Positions 23,865-31,401 of a DNA stretch of 64,000 nucleotides are shown here, one piece after another (the stretch's first letter is position 1; every line of letters begins with the position of its first letter). The notes under the pieces are model-generated. The model was not told the DNA's origin, made no database searches, and saw only the letters and a program-made list of their open reading frames with translations. Position numbers and translations under genes: made by a program. The DNA is taken from positions 1 to 64,000 of the forward strand of contig NZ_JAHESE010000037.1 in assembly GCF_018598175.1 (NCBI RefSeq), written 5' to 3'. The DNA is from Dawidia cretensis (GTDB lineage Bacteria; Bacteroidota; Bacteroidia; Cytophagales; Cyclobacteriaceae).

Positions 23865-26800
23865 CTAACGGTTATTTTTTTCAACCCACGCGCGGGCGTT
23901 GGTAAATGCCTCAATCCAGGGAGATATTTGGTCCGATTTGCGTTCCGCCGGGTAGTGCGCCCAGTTCCATGGGAACAACGAACGCTCCAGGTGGGGCATG
24001 ATGGCCAGGTGACGTCCGTCGGCCGAGCTAAGGGCGGCCACTGCGTTGTCAGAGCCGTTGGGGTTTCCCGGATACTCGGCATACGAGTAAGCAGCGGCAA
24101 CCTGGTAGGATGAGCGGTCGCCAGGCAGTATAAAGCGTCCTTCACCGTGTGCTACCCAAATGCCCAACCGGTGGCCAGCAAACGATTTCAGCATCACGGA
24201 ATTATTCTCGGGAATGGTCACGTTCACAAACGTCGACTCAAATCGACCCGAGGCATTGTGGTGCATTTTGGGATGTTCCGCGCTAAGCGAAGGGTACAGC
24301 AAGCCCAGTTCCATCACCAGCTGACAGCCGTTGCAGACGCCGAGGCTTAGCGTGTCGGGCCGTGCAAAGAAGTTATCGAGTACTTGTTTGGCCTTTGGAT
24401 TATAGAGGAAGGCGCCGGCCCAGCCTTTGGCAGAGCCCAATACGTCGGAGTTGGAGAAGCCGCCGATGAAGGCGATCATGTTTACATCCGTCAGGTCTTC
24501 GCGGCCCGAGATGAGGTCTGTCATGTGAATGTCCTTCACATCAAATCCCGCGAGGTAAAGCGCATAGGCCATTTCGCGGTCACCGTTGCCACCTTTCTCG
24601 CGCATGATCGCGGCCTTCAAGCCTGTAGGCTTACGGCGTTTCGGATCAATGCCGTACGTTTTATACAAGCCATCGAATTGCTCGGGGAAAGTATAGCGCA
24701 GGGGTTGATCCTTATAGCGGGTGAAGCGCTGCTCAGCAAAACTGGCGGGGCGTTGTTTACTGTCGAGCAGGTACGAAGTCTTAAACCAGGTGTCGCGCAG
24801 GACGTCTACCGGCAACTCCAGCGTAGTAGCGCCGTGTGTCAGTTTCACGGTACGCTCATGTGTGATCTGACCCAATACGGTGTACTGAATGTTTAGCTTG
24901 TCGAGCGCGGCCGTTGCCTGACCGTTATTAGCCACTTGCACCAATATGCCGGGGTTTTCTGCAAACAATGTTTTCACCAGGTCATCGTCGGTGTTCAGGG
25001 TAAGCGCAAGACCTGTCTGCGGTACGGGGAAGCACATCTCCAGGACGGCGGTAATCAAACCACCTTCGGAAATATCGTGTCCGGTGAGGATGAGGCCTTG
25101 TGCGATCAGTTGTTGCACAGCGTCAAAGGCGCGGGCGAAGTAGGCGTCGTCACCGACAGTAGGGGCTTCGTTGCCCAGCAGGTTCAGCACCTGTGCCAGG
25201 CTGCTGCCGCCGAGGGTACGCGCACTGGACGAGAAGTCGATGTGGAGCAGTGACGTACCCGCCAATGGTTGCAGGGCAGGCGTGACGGTGCGGGTGACGT
25301 CGGATACCTCAGCCGTGGCGGAGATAATCACGGTGCCCGGTGAATATACTACATCTCCATCCGGATATTTTTGTGTCATCGACAGCGAGTCTTTGCCTGT
25401 CGGAATGTTGATGCCGAGATTGATTGCAAACGCGCTAACAGCTTCTACTGCCTGGTAGAGTCGTGCATTTTCGCCGGCTTGTTTCGCGGGCCACATCCAG
25501 TTGGCACTGAGCGATACACCCTTCAGACCATGGGTAAGCGGTGCCCACACAATATTTGTCAATGACTCTGCAATAGCCAGTTTGCTGCCCGCGGCAGCGT
25601 TCACCAGGGCGGCGCCGGGGGCGTGACCGATGGCGGTGGCAATGCCTTTGTTGTTTTGATAGTCGAGGGCCATAACACCCAGGTTGTTCAACGGCAGCTG
25701 GATCGGGCCGCACGTTTGTTGCGTGGCCACCTTGCCGGTAACGGAGCGGTCTACTTTGTTTGTCAACCAATCCTTGCAGGCAACAGCTTCCAGTTGCAGG
25801 ACCTGGTCCAGGTATTCGCGTACGCGGGTCACATCGTATTGCACCGGCGCATACTGCGTCGTTTGTGTTTCGTCGCGCAGGATCGTCTTCGGCGACGAGC
25901 CCAGCAGATGCTTCACGGCAAAGTCGATTGGCTTCTGTGCCTGACCGTTCTTCTCGAAGTGCAGGCGGTTATCGCCAGTGGCTTCTCCGATAACATACAT
26001 GGGCGAGCGCTCCCGCTCAGCGATGCGTTGCAGCAGGTCAATGTCGGCAGCCTTCATGGCCAGGCCCATACGTTCCTGCGATTCGTTGCTGATGATCTCC
26101 TTGTCGGAAAGAGTCGGGTCGCCGATCGGCAACTTGTCGATGTGGATGGTACCTCCGGTTTCTTCCAGCAGCTCGGAGAGACAGTTGAAGTGGCCCCCCG
26201 CGCCGTGATCGTGAATAGACACCACGGGGTTTACATTCGACTCCACCATGGCGCGGATGGCGTTCATTACGCGCTTTTGCATTTCCGGGTTTGAGCGCTG
26301 AATGGCGTTGAGCTCGATGGCGTTGCCATACTCGCCGGTAGCCACCGACGATACGGCGCTGCCGCCCATGCCGATGCGGTAGTTGTCGCCACCCAACAGC
26401 ACAATCTTATCGCCAGGAGCGAGGTGCTCTTTCTGGCTATCTTGCTCTTTACCAAAGCCGACACCGCCGGCGAGCATAATCACTTTGTCGAAGCCGAATT
26501 TTTTGTTGCCTTCGAAGTGCTCGAACGTCAACACGCTGCCGACGATCAGCGGCTGGCCGAACTTGTTACCGAAGTCGGAAGCACCATCAGATGCTTTGAT
26601 AAGAATCTCCTCAGGCGTTTGGTATAGCCAGGGACGAGCCTCGAATTTTTTTTCCCATGACCGGCCATTTTCCAGGCGGGGATAGGAGGTGATGTAGACG
26701 GCGGTACCAGCCAGGGGCAGGGCACCCTTACCGCCCGCGAGACGGTCGCGGATCTCTCCGCCCGCTCCTGTAGCAGCACCGTTGAACGGCTCGACAGTGG

Positions 26801-27557
26801 TGGGGAAGTTGTGTGTCTCTGCTTTCAGAGAGATAACAGACTTGATATCTTCTACAGCAAAAAAGTCGGCCACGTCGTGGCGTACGGGTGCAAACTGTTC
26901 AATGGTAGGGCCCTGGATAAACGCCACATTGTCTTTGTACGCCGACACGATGTAATTCGGGTGGGCTTTCGATGTCTTTTTGATGAGTTGGAAAAGCGTC
27001 GAAGTCTTTTCCTGACCATCAATGATGAAGGTACCGTTGAAGATTTTGTGACGGCAGTGCTCGGAGTTCACTTGCGAGAATCCAAAGACTTCACTATCGG
27101 TCAACGGGCGGCCAAGCTCGCGGCTTACGCCTTCGAGATATTCAATTTCTTCCGGGCTCAACGCCAGGCCTTCACGTTGGCTATACTCCTGGATGTCGCG
27201 TATTTCCTGGACAGCTTCCGGTGTATGGTGAATGGTGAACAGATCCTGGTCGAGGCGCGGGTAAAGCACCTGCAGCATGCGGTCGTAGGCCGGGGTGGCT
27301 TCGGACACGACGTTGAACTCCTCAATACGCTGAATGCCGGCGATACCCATGGTTTGGGTGATCTCCACGGCGTTGGTGCTCCAGGGGGTGATCATTTCCT
27401 TGCGGGGGCCCAGGAAACGTCCTTCAAGAACTTGTTCCATCAGGGGTTCGGCGCCGCCAAAAAGCCATGTAAGTTTCTGAACATCAGTTTTTTGCAAAGG
27501 CTGTGCCGTGCCCACCGCGTAACGCGTGTCGGCCTTCGTACGGAAGAATAAGATCAT
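23865..27557 (-). CDS. purL: Phosphoribosylformylglycinamidine synthase, large single-chain form
   Basis: PurL converts FGAR, glutamine and ATP to FGAM in purine synthesis. At 1230 residues it is the large form that joins the PurS-like, synthetase and glutaminase parts. The N-terminal region is followed by the linker with SEHCRHKIF, the two AIRS-like synthetase halves (KAETHNFPTTVEPFNGAATG, GAGGHFNCLSELLEE, PTGKDSLSMTQ, TGHDISEGGLITAVLEM), and a class I glutaminase domain with MIAFIGGFSNSDVLGSAKGW and nucleophile Cys in LGVCNGCQLVM. It has its own promoter and is monocistronic. Confidence 0.98.
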   Translation of the reverse strand: MILFFRTKADTRYAVGTAQPLQKTDVQKLTWLFGGAEPLMEQVLEGRFLGPRKEMITPWSTNAVEITQTMGIAGIQRIEEFNVVSEATPAYDRMLQVLYPRLDQDLFTIHHTPEAVQEIRDIQEYSQREGLALSPEEIEYLEGVSRELGRPLTDSEVFGFSQVNSEHCRHKIFNGTFIIDGQEKTSTLFQLIKKTSKAHPNYIVSAYKDNVAFIQGPTIEQFAPVRHDVADFFAVEDIKSVISLKAETHNFPTTVEPFNGAATGAGGEIRDRLAGGKGALPLAGTAVYITSYPRLENGRSWEKKFEARPWLYQTPEEILIKASDGASDFGNKFGQPLIVGSVLTFEHFEGNKKFGFDKVIMLAGGVGFGKEQDSQKEHLAPGDKIVLLGGDNYRIGMGGSAVSSVATGEYGNAIELNAIQRSNPEMQKRVMNAIRAMVESNVNPVVSIHDHGAGGHFNCLSELLEETGGTIHIDKLPIGDPTLSDKEIISNESQERMGLAMKAADIDLLQRIAERERSPMYVIGEATGDNRLHFEKNGQAQKPIDFAVKHLLGSSPKTILRDETQTTQYAPVQYDVTRVREYLDQVLQLEAVACKDWLTNKVDRSVTGKVATQQTCGPIQLPLNNLGVMALDYQNNKGIATAIGHAPGAALVNAAAGSKLAIAESLTNIVWAPLTHGLKGVSLSANWMWPAKQAGENARLYQAVEAVSAFAINLGINIPTGKDSLSMTQKYPDGDVVYSPGTVIISATAEVSDVTRTVTPALQPLAGTSLLHIDFSSSARTLGGSSLAQVLNLLGNEAPTVGDDAYFARAFDAVQQLIAQGLILTGHDISEGGLITAVLEMCFPVPQTGLALTLNTDDDLVKTLFAENPGILVQVANNGQATAALDKLNIQYTVLGQITHERTVKLTHGATTLELPVDVLRDTWFKTSYLLDSKQRPASFAEQRFTRYKDQPLRYTFPEQFDGLYKTYGIDPKRRKPTGLKAAIMREKGGNGDREMAYALYLAGFDVKDIHMTDLISGREDLTDVNMIAFIGGFSNSDVLGSAKGWAGAFLYNPKAKQVLDNFFARPDTLSLGVCNGCQLVMELGLLYPSLSAEHPKMHHNASGRFESTFVNVTIPENNSVMLKSFAGHRLGIWVAHGEGRFILPGDRSSYQVAAAYSYAEYPGNPNGSDNAVAALSSADGRHLAIMPHLERSLFPWNWAHYPAERKSDQISPWIEAFTNARAWVEKNNR

Positions 27558-27582
27558 TGCGGATGTTTGAGATTTTGAGCCG

Positions 27583-27614
27583 CAAAATTACAGAACCCCG
27601 CCGTCCGGAACAAG
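27583..27614 (-). promoter_or_regulatory. Promoter for purL
   Basis: On the minus strand TAATTTTG (27583-27590) matches the -7 consensus exactly. CTTG lies 20 bases upstream (27611-27614), three of four bases of TTTG. Transcription would start roughly 20 bases before the purL ATG. Confidence 0.6.
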
Positions 27615-27880
27615 CTAAATCCCATCCTGTTCGGTATCCATCCCCGTACCATTTCCGGGGATACTTCACGTCAACAGCAAGCTTACATCCTAGATAAAGC
27701 GTCTTTGAGCCAACGCCCTTAAGGTCGCTTCATCTATGCTTTAAGTATGCTTTATGTATGGTGTATCTATGGCTTTGATACGGGTATGACCCCCGCTAAC
27801 TTTCTGTTGCTGCTGACATACCCCTGTCAGTGCTCGTGTTTTCCTTTGTTCCATTCTTAAACCCTTTAACTCGAAAGTAT
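27615..27880. other. Intergenic region between purL and the SRPBCC gene
   Basis: No gene is seen here. The region holds a five-copy imperfect 11-base tandem repeat at 27735-27789. TTCCTTTG about 35 bases before the SRPBCC start is one base off the -7 consensus. Confidence 0.5.
27735..27789. repeat. Imperfect 11-base tandem repeat array
   Basis: Five units follow each other without gaps: TATGCTTTAAG, TATGCTTTATG, TATGGTGTATC, TATGGCTTTGA, TACGGGTATGA. All begin TATG or a close variant. The period is near one DNA helical turn. It lies about 90 bases upstream of the SRPBCC gene. Confidence 0.55.
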
Positions 27881-28336
27881 ATGAAAACACCATTGGTCGT
27901 TAAAAATACTATCTCCATCCAGGCACCTCCTGCAGAAGTCTGGGATGCCTTGGTCAACCCTGCCAAAACGAAACAGTATATGTTTGGTTGTGAGACTGTT
28001 TCGGATTGGAAAGTGGGGAGTCAACTGTTGTGGACGGGCGTGTTTGATGGCCAGGAGCTGATCGCCGTCAAAGGCGAGATCCTGGAAATACAGCCCGGTA
28101 AGCGCCTGGTTTACACAACGATCGATCCAAATTCCACCATCGACGACGTTTCCGAAAACTACCTGCGCGTGACCTATGATCTGAAGCCTGAGAACGGGCA
28201 CACCGTGTTGCACGTCGAGCAAGGTGATTATGCCACCGTGGCCGAAGGCGAACGCCGCTACCAGGAGGCATTCAACGGCGGCGAGGGTTGGAACCCGATC
28301 CTCGTGGAAATCAAGAAGTTGGTCGAGGCCCAATAG
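27881..28336 (+). CDS. SRPBCC-family protein (AHSA1-like)
   Basis: A 151-residue START/Bet v1-fold protein. KNTISIQAPPAEVWDALVNP is the typical first strand and helix, GSQLLWTGVFDG and GEILEIQPGKRLVYTT are mid-sheet strands, and GGEGWNPILVEIKKLVEAQ is the long C-terminal helix. The family binds hydrophobic ligands or, in AHSA1 proteins, Hsp90-like partners; no ligand can be deduced. The frame starts 17 codons earlier at an alternative codon, but the ATG at 27881 precedes the conserved fold. The last 26 bases overlap the convergent alpha/beta hydrolase gene. Confidence 0.88.
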   Translation: MKTPLVVKNTISIQAPPAEVWDALVNPAKTKQYMFGCETVSDWKVGSQLLWTGVFDGQELIAVKGEILEIQPGKRLVYTTIDPNSTIDDVSENYLRVTYDLKPENGHTVLHVEQGDYATVAEGERRYQEAFNGGEGWNPILVEIKKLVEAQ

Positions 28337-29126
28337 GCGGCTGTTGCACCAGGGACAGACTGCGGGCGATGAGCCCGGAATGGCCCGCGTCGAGCGTGGC
28401 GAGATGATGGCGTTGTACCAGCCGTAAAAAGCGGGGCATGCCGTCGGCGCGTATCACCGGGTCGTGCCTACCCACGATCATCACCACGCCGACGCGGTGG
28501 GCGTTTAATCCCGCCGCCAGCGCACGAAGCGAAAACGTAAGCCTGCGAAATACGATCCACGCGGCATATACCCGGCGGCGGCGTTCTTCCGTACTCATGT
28601 GGTAGCTGGCAAATTTGACCAGGTTGGCCGGCACCAGCCGCATCGACCGCAGCGCCTGCGCGGTGGAGAGGAAACGGCCGTGGTGGGCGATCATACTATA
28701 AAAGAGTCGGCGGGCAGGGGCGGTGCCAGTGGCCAGAGAATACCAGGTGTTGCCCGTAATGCCGTCGGGTGCAATGAGAAACACCGTCGTCGTGCGTTCC
28801 GGAAGAGCTTCGGCTGTGGCCAGCGCAAAGCGAGCTCCGATGCTATAGCCTGCGACGGAAAAATGCTGCAGCGGATGTTGGGCAAAGAACAATTCCAAAA
28901 TGGCGCGCCAGTCCGCTTTTTGAATGGGTGTGTCGGGCGAAGACCAGGTGCTTTGGCCGTGATAATACAAGTCTACTATATAAAGTGTGTGGGTATTGGC
29001 GAGTGCGGTGGTCCAGGTGTCAAAGGCGTGGTGATCCTGACCAAAGCCATGGAATAGCAGCATGTTTTCCGGGCCGTGTCCTTGCCGGGTGTAGAAAAGA
29101 ACAGAACCTTTGTAGGGAATGAACAT
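28311..29126 (-). CDS. Alpha/beta hydrolase
   Basis: A 271-residue alpha/beta-hydrolase-fold protein. LLFHGFGQDHHAFDTW is the oxyanion loop, FSVAGYSIGARFALA is the nucleophile elbow with Ser in GYSIG, IVGRHDPVIRADG carries the acid region, and LDAGHSGLIA the catalytic His. The substrate is unknown. The frame is open for 77 more codons upstream, but that part has no fold similarity and overlaps the divergent sigma factor gene; a TATCTTTG promoter element sits just upstream of the ATG at 29126. It is convergent and overlapping with the SRPBCC gene by 26 bases. Confidence 0.85.
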   Translation of the reverse strand: MFIPYKGSVLFYTRQGHGPENMLLFHGFGQDHHAFDTWTTALANTHTLYIVDLYYHGQSTWSSPDTPIQKADWRAILELFFAQHPLQHFSVAGYSIGARFALATAEALPERTTTVFLIAPDGITGNTWYSLATGTAPARRLFYSMIAHHGRFLSTAQALRSMRLVPANLVKFASYHMSTEERRRRVYAAWIVFRRLTFSLRALAAGLNAHRVGVVMIVGRHDPVIRADGMPRFLRLVQRHHLATLDAGHSGLIARSLSLVQQPPIGPRPTS

Positions 29127-29151
29127 GGGAACCTGGCGGGGTGTTGAAAGG

Positions 29152-29159
29152 CAAAGATA
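29152..29159 (-). promoter_or_regulatory. -7 promoter element for the alpha/beta hydrolase gene
   Basis: The minus strand reads TATCTTTG followed by CC, an exact TAnnTTTG match 26 bases before the ATG at 29126. Its place inside the longer open frame argues for the shorter protein. Confidence 0.5.
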
Positions 29160-29336
29160 GAGAAGTCGGTGGCTGTAAACATTGTTTTTCGCCCCAAAAA
29201 CGCTGTTAGACACATAAATAGCAGCATCCGACCCCAGATCTGCGCTGTCTGCCCCTGGCTTTATTTCTATTTTTATAAAATAATTACTATTGATGCCGCG
29301 TCTCTCCCAGTAAGAAATCCAAATTAGGGAAGCGCG

Positions 29337-29894
29337 ATGGACCTGGCGATGGAACAAGTAAAAGAACAGACCTTTCTCAAAGAAAAGGACCGGCTATTGA
29401 GTTTTATCCGGAATCGGGTTTCTTCTCTGGAGGAAGCAGAGGATATTCTCCAGGACGTGTTCTACCAGTTTGTGGCTGGCTATGAGACTATTGAGTCCAT
29501 CGACCGTGTCACCTCCTGGCTGTTTTCGGTTGCCCGGAACAAGATCATAGACCGCTACCGGCGCGACGCGGCCCGACCGAAACGTGCCGACCTCCGGGGC
29601 CAGGCTGGCGTCGAGGAAGATGCCCCCCTTACTTTACAGGAAATCCTGCCCGATCTGGGCAACACCCCTGAAGACTCGTACCTGCGTGAAGCCATCTGGG
29701 AGGCCATCATGGATGCCCTCGACGAGTTACCTCGCGAGCAGCGCGAGATATTTATTCAAAACGAGATTGAGGAGCAAAGCTTTCGTGAGATAGCCGAGCG
29801 AACCGGTGTCTCTATCAACACGTTGCTTTCACGCAAACGCTATGCGATCTTAGCGCTGCGAAAAAAATTGCAGCGATTGTATGACGATATATAA
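29337..29894 (+). CDS. ECF-type RNA polymerase sigma factor
   Basis: A 185-residue sigma factor with region 2 (FIRNRVSSLEEAEDILQDVFYQF, SWLFSVARNKIIDRYRRD) and region 4 (DELPREQREIFIQNEIEEQS then EIAERTGVSINTLLSRKRYA). A 60-residue linker contains AARPKRADLRG. ECF factors redirect RNA polymerase to specific promoters and are usually held by an anti-sigma partner. The downstream membrane protein, 12 bases away, is the candidate partner. A second ATG four codons in (MEQVKEQ) is an alternative start. TATTTTTA at 29269-29276 is one base off the -7 consensus. Confidence 0.9.
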   Translation: MDLAMEQVKEQTFLKEKDRLLSFIRNRVSSLEEAEDILQDVFYQFVAGYETIESIDRVTSWLFSVARNKIIDRYRRDAARPKRADLRGQAGVEEDAPLTLQEILPDLGNTPEDSYLREAIWEAIMDALDELPREQREIFIQNEIEEQSFREIAERTGVSINTLLSRKRYAILALRKKLQRLYDDI

Positions 29895-29906
29895 GGGATT
29901 GACGCT

Positions 29907-30281
29907 ATGAACAAGGGAGCTTATTTTTTGAAATGTGCGGTGGGTATGTTACTACTGGTGTTGGTAGTAGGGTGGGTGGTACAGACACTTTGGAACTGGC
30001 TGGTGCCGGTGCTTTTCCATGGGCCGTTTATTACTTATGCCCAGGCCCTGGGCCTGCTTGTGCTCAGCAAGATTTTGTTTTCCGGCATCGGCGCCGGTAA
30101 ACGCTGTGCCGATCATTGCAAGACCGCAAACGATGCACCGTATTGGAAGCAGCGTTTCCAGGAGAAGTTTTCGAGCATGAAGCCGGAAGACCGCGAAGCC
30201 TTTAAACAAAAAATGAAGGAGAAGCTGTGCCGTTGGGAACAGAATCCGGCGGAACGTGAACGTACCCGTTCAAACGATTAA
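29907..30281 (+). CDS. Small membrane protein paired with an ECF sigma factor
   Basis: The 124-residue protein has two transmembrane helices (AVGMLLLVLVVGWVVQTLW and ITYAQALGLLVLSKILF) joined by a short loop, then a charged C-terminal tail. The tail holds KRCADHCK, an amphipathic segment (MKPEDREAFKQKMKEKLC) and a third Cys. The gene starts 12 bases after the sigma factor stop, so cotranscription is near certain. Role as membrane-bound regulator of the sigma factor is inference; the Cys residues could sense metal or redox state. I do not recognise a named family. Confidence 0.7.
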   Translation: MNKGAYFLKCAVGMLLLVLVVGWVVQTLWNWLVPVLFHGPFITYAQALGLLVLSKILFSGIGAGKRCADHCKTANDAPYWKQRFQEKFSSMKPEDREAFKQKMKEKLCRWEQNPAERERTRSND

Positions 30282-30460
30282 ATAAACATTCCTGGAATTT
30301 TTAGGAAAAGATTTAGAGACAAGGGAACTGTCGTGCAGGCTTTTCGTTTATGTATAAAAACCAAGGAAACCCCGGATGATTTAAAAGTTTCCTGTCTTTA
30401 CATCTGTTGCGGGGACATTGACCAAGATCTTTAGAGAAGTTGATTTGCAGGGGAGGGGTG

Positions 30461-30490
30461 CCGGCTCGGACGTAAGTCCGGGCCGGTTTT
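30461..30490 (+). terminator. GTAA-loop intrinsic terminator without an adjacent gene
   Basis: CCGGCTCGGAC (30461-30471) pairs with GTCCGGGCCGG (30476-30486) over 11 positions with one G-U pair. The loop is GTAA, a GNRA tetraloop. TTTTGTTT follows. It is 180 bases beyond the sigma/membrane-protein pair, so it ends either a long 3' UTR or a separate small RNA. Confidence 0.75.
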
Positions 30491-30566
30491 GTTTAGAGGC
30501 TTTCCGTTGTTAGAATGCCATGCTACGCCTCAAAAGATGTTCAAACAGACGAATAAACAAAGAAAA

Positions 30567-30595
30567 ATGCCCCGATCAGGGCAATAATCGGGCAT
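30567..30595 (-). terminator. Hairpin with T-run on the minus strand
   Basis: ATGCCCCGAT and ATCGGGCAT pair with one bulged C. On the minus strand the hairpin is followed by TTTTTCTTTG. No minus-strand gene lies directly to the right, so a function as terminator would need an unannotated antisense transcript. Confidence 0.4.
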
Positions 30596-30748
30596 CTATA
30601 CCGACTCAAAGGGTATGAACGGCGCCTCGGACGAGATAATACGCGCTTCACCCGGAATTCATGAAAAAATATCCTGAAAATTTGAACCTAGTGGCCTTTC
30701 GGGCGTTCAAGGAAACAGTGGAAACTTTTTTTAGTAATAACGTTTCCA

Positions 30749-30756
30749 TAGTTTTG
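30749..30756 (+). promoter_or_regulatory. -7 promoter element directly before the tetR start
   Basis: TAGTTTTG matches TAnnTTTG exactly and ends only four bases before the ATG at 30761. Transcription would begin at or next to the start codon, suggesting a leaderless mRNA. Confidence 0.4.
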
Positions 30757-30760
30757 CCAC

Positions 30761-31393
30761 ATGGAAGAATCTGAACAACGGGAAAAACTGCTAAAAGGGG
30801 CCACAGAGCTTTTTATGCGCTATGGCCTGCGGAGTGTCTCCATGGACGACATTGCCCGGCAGTTGGGGGTATCGAAAAAGACGATCTACCAATATTTCAC
30901 CGACAAGGATGACATGGTGGCCACCGTTGTGAAGTCGCACATGGAGCGAGAGCAAGAGCAGTTCGAGGAGATTACCCGTGTGTCGAAAGATGCCGTGGAC
31001 GAGATGGTCCGATTGTCATACCGCTTAAAAGAGAGCATGCGCGATACAAATCCGACTGTGCTGTACGACATGCAGAAGTACCATCCGCGCGCGTGGGGCG
31101 AGTGGCTGTCCTTTAAGAATAAAGTAATTCGCGAAAGCATCGTCCGCAACCTGCGGTCAGGCATGGGCGAAGGATACTTCCGCGCCGATCTGCACCTGGA
31201 CATCATCGCCAACATGCGGCTGGAGGCCGTGCAGATGGGCTTCGACCAGAACATCTTCCCCCGCGACAAGTATAGCCTACCGGATGTACAGGTGCAGCTC
31301 TTCGAGCACTTTGTGCAAGGAGTATTGACCGATAAAGGCCGGGTGCTATACCAGCAATACAAAGAAAAAACCGTAGAACTATCAAACCCTTAA
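30761..31393 (+). CDS. TetR/AcrR-family regulator of the efflux operon
   Basis: A 210-residue TetR repressor. The N-terminal DNA-binding domain reads ATELFMRYGLRSVSMDDIARQLGVSKKTIYQYFTDKDDMV, shown here in parts: GLRSVSMDDIARQLG is helix 2 and the turn, VSKKTIYQYF the recognition helix. The C-terminal ligand-binding domain is all-helical. It is the first gene of a four-gene efflux set, eight bases before the tolC-type gene, so it probably represses its own operon and is released by an exported compound. Confidence 0.93.
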   Translation: MEESEQREKLLKGATELFMRYGLRSVSMDDIARQLGVSKKTIYQYFTDKDDMVATVVKSHMEREQEQFEEITRVSKDAVDEMVRLSYRLKESMRDTNPTVLYDMQKYHPRAWGEWLSFKNKVIRESIVRNLRSGMGEGYFRADLHLDIIANMRLEAVQMGFDQNIFPRDKYSLPDVQVQLFEHFVQGVLTDKGRVLYQQYKEKTVELSNP

Positions 31394-31401
31394 TAACCGC
31401 T

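Larger units (their letters stand above)
30282..30760. other. Intergenic region with orphan terminator hairpins
   Basis: No gene of useful length is seen in this 479-base stretch. It contains an inverted repeat AGGAAAC/GTTTCCT at 30364-30393, a strong plus-strand terminator at 30461-30490 and a minus-strand-type hairpin at 30567-30595. The tetR promoter lies at the right end. Confidence 0.5.

Noticed and set aside
29127-29357. N-terminal extension of the alpha/beta hydrolase to an upstream start
   Set aside because: It would overlap the divergent sigma gene and contains an exact -7 promoter element 26 bases before the internal ATG.
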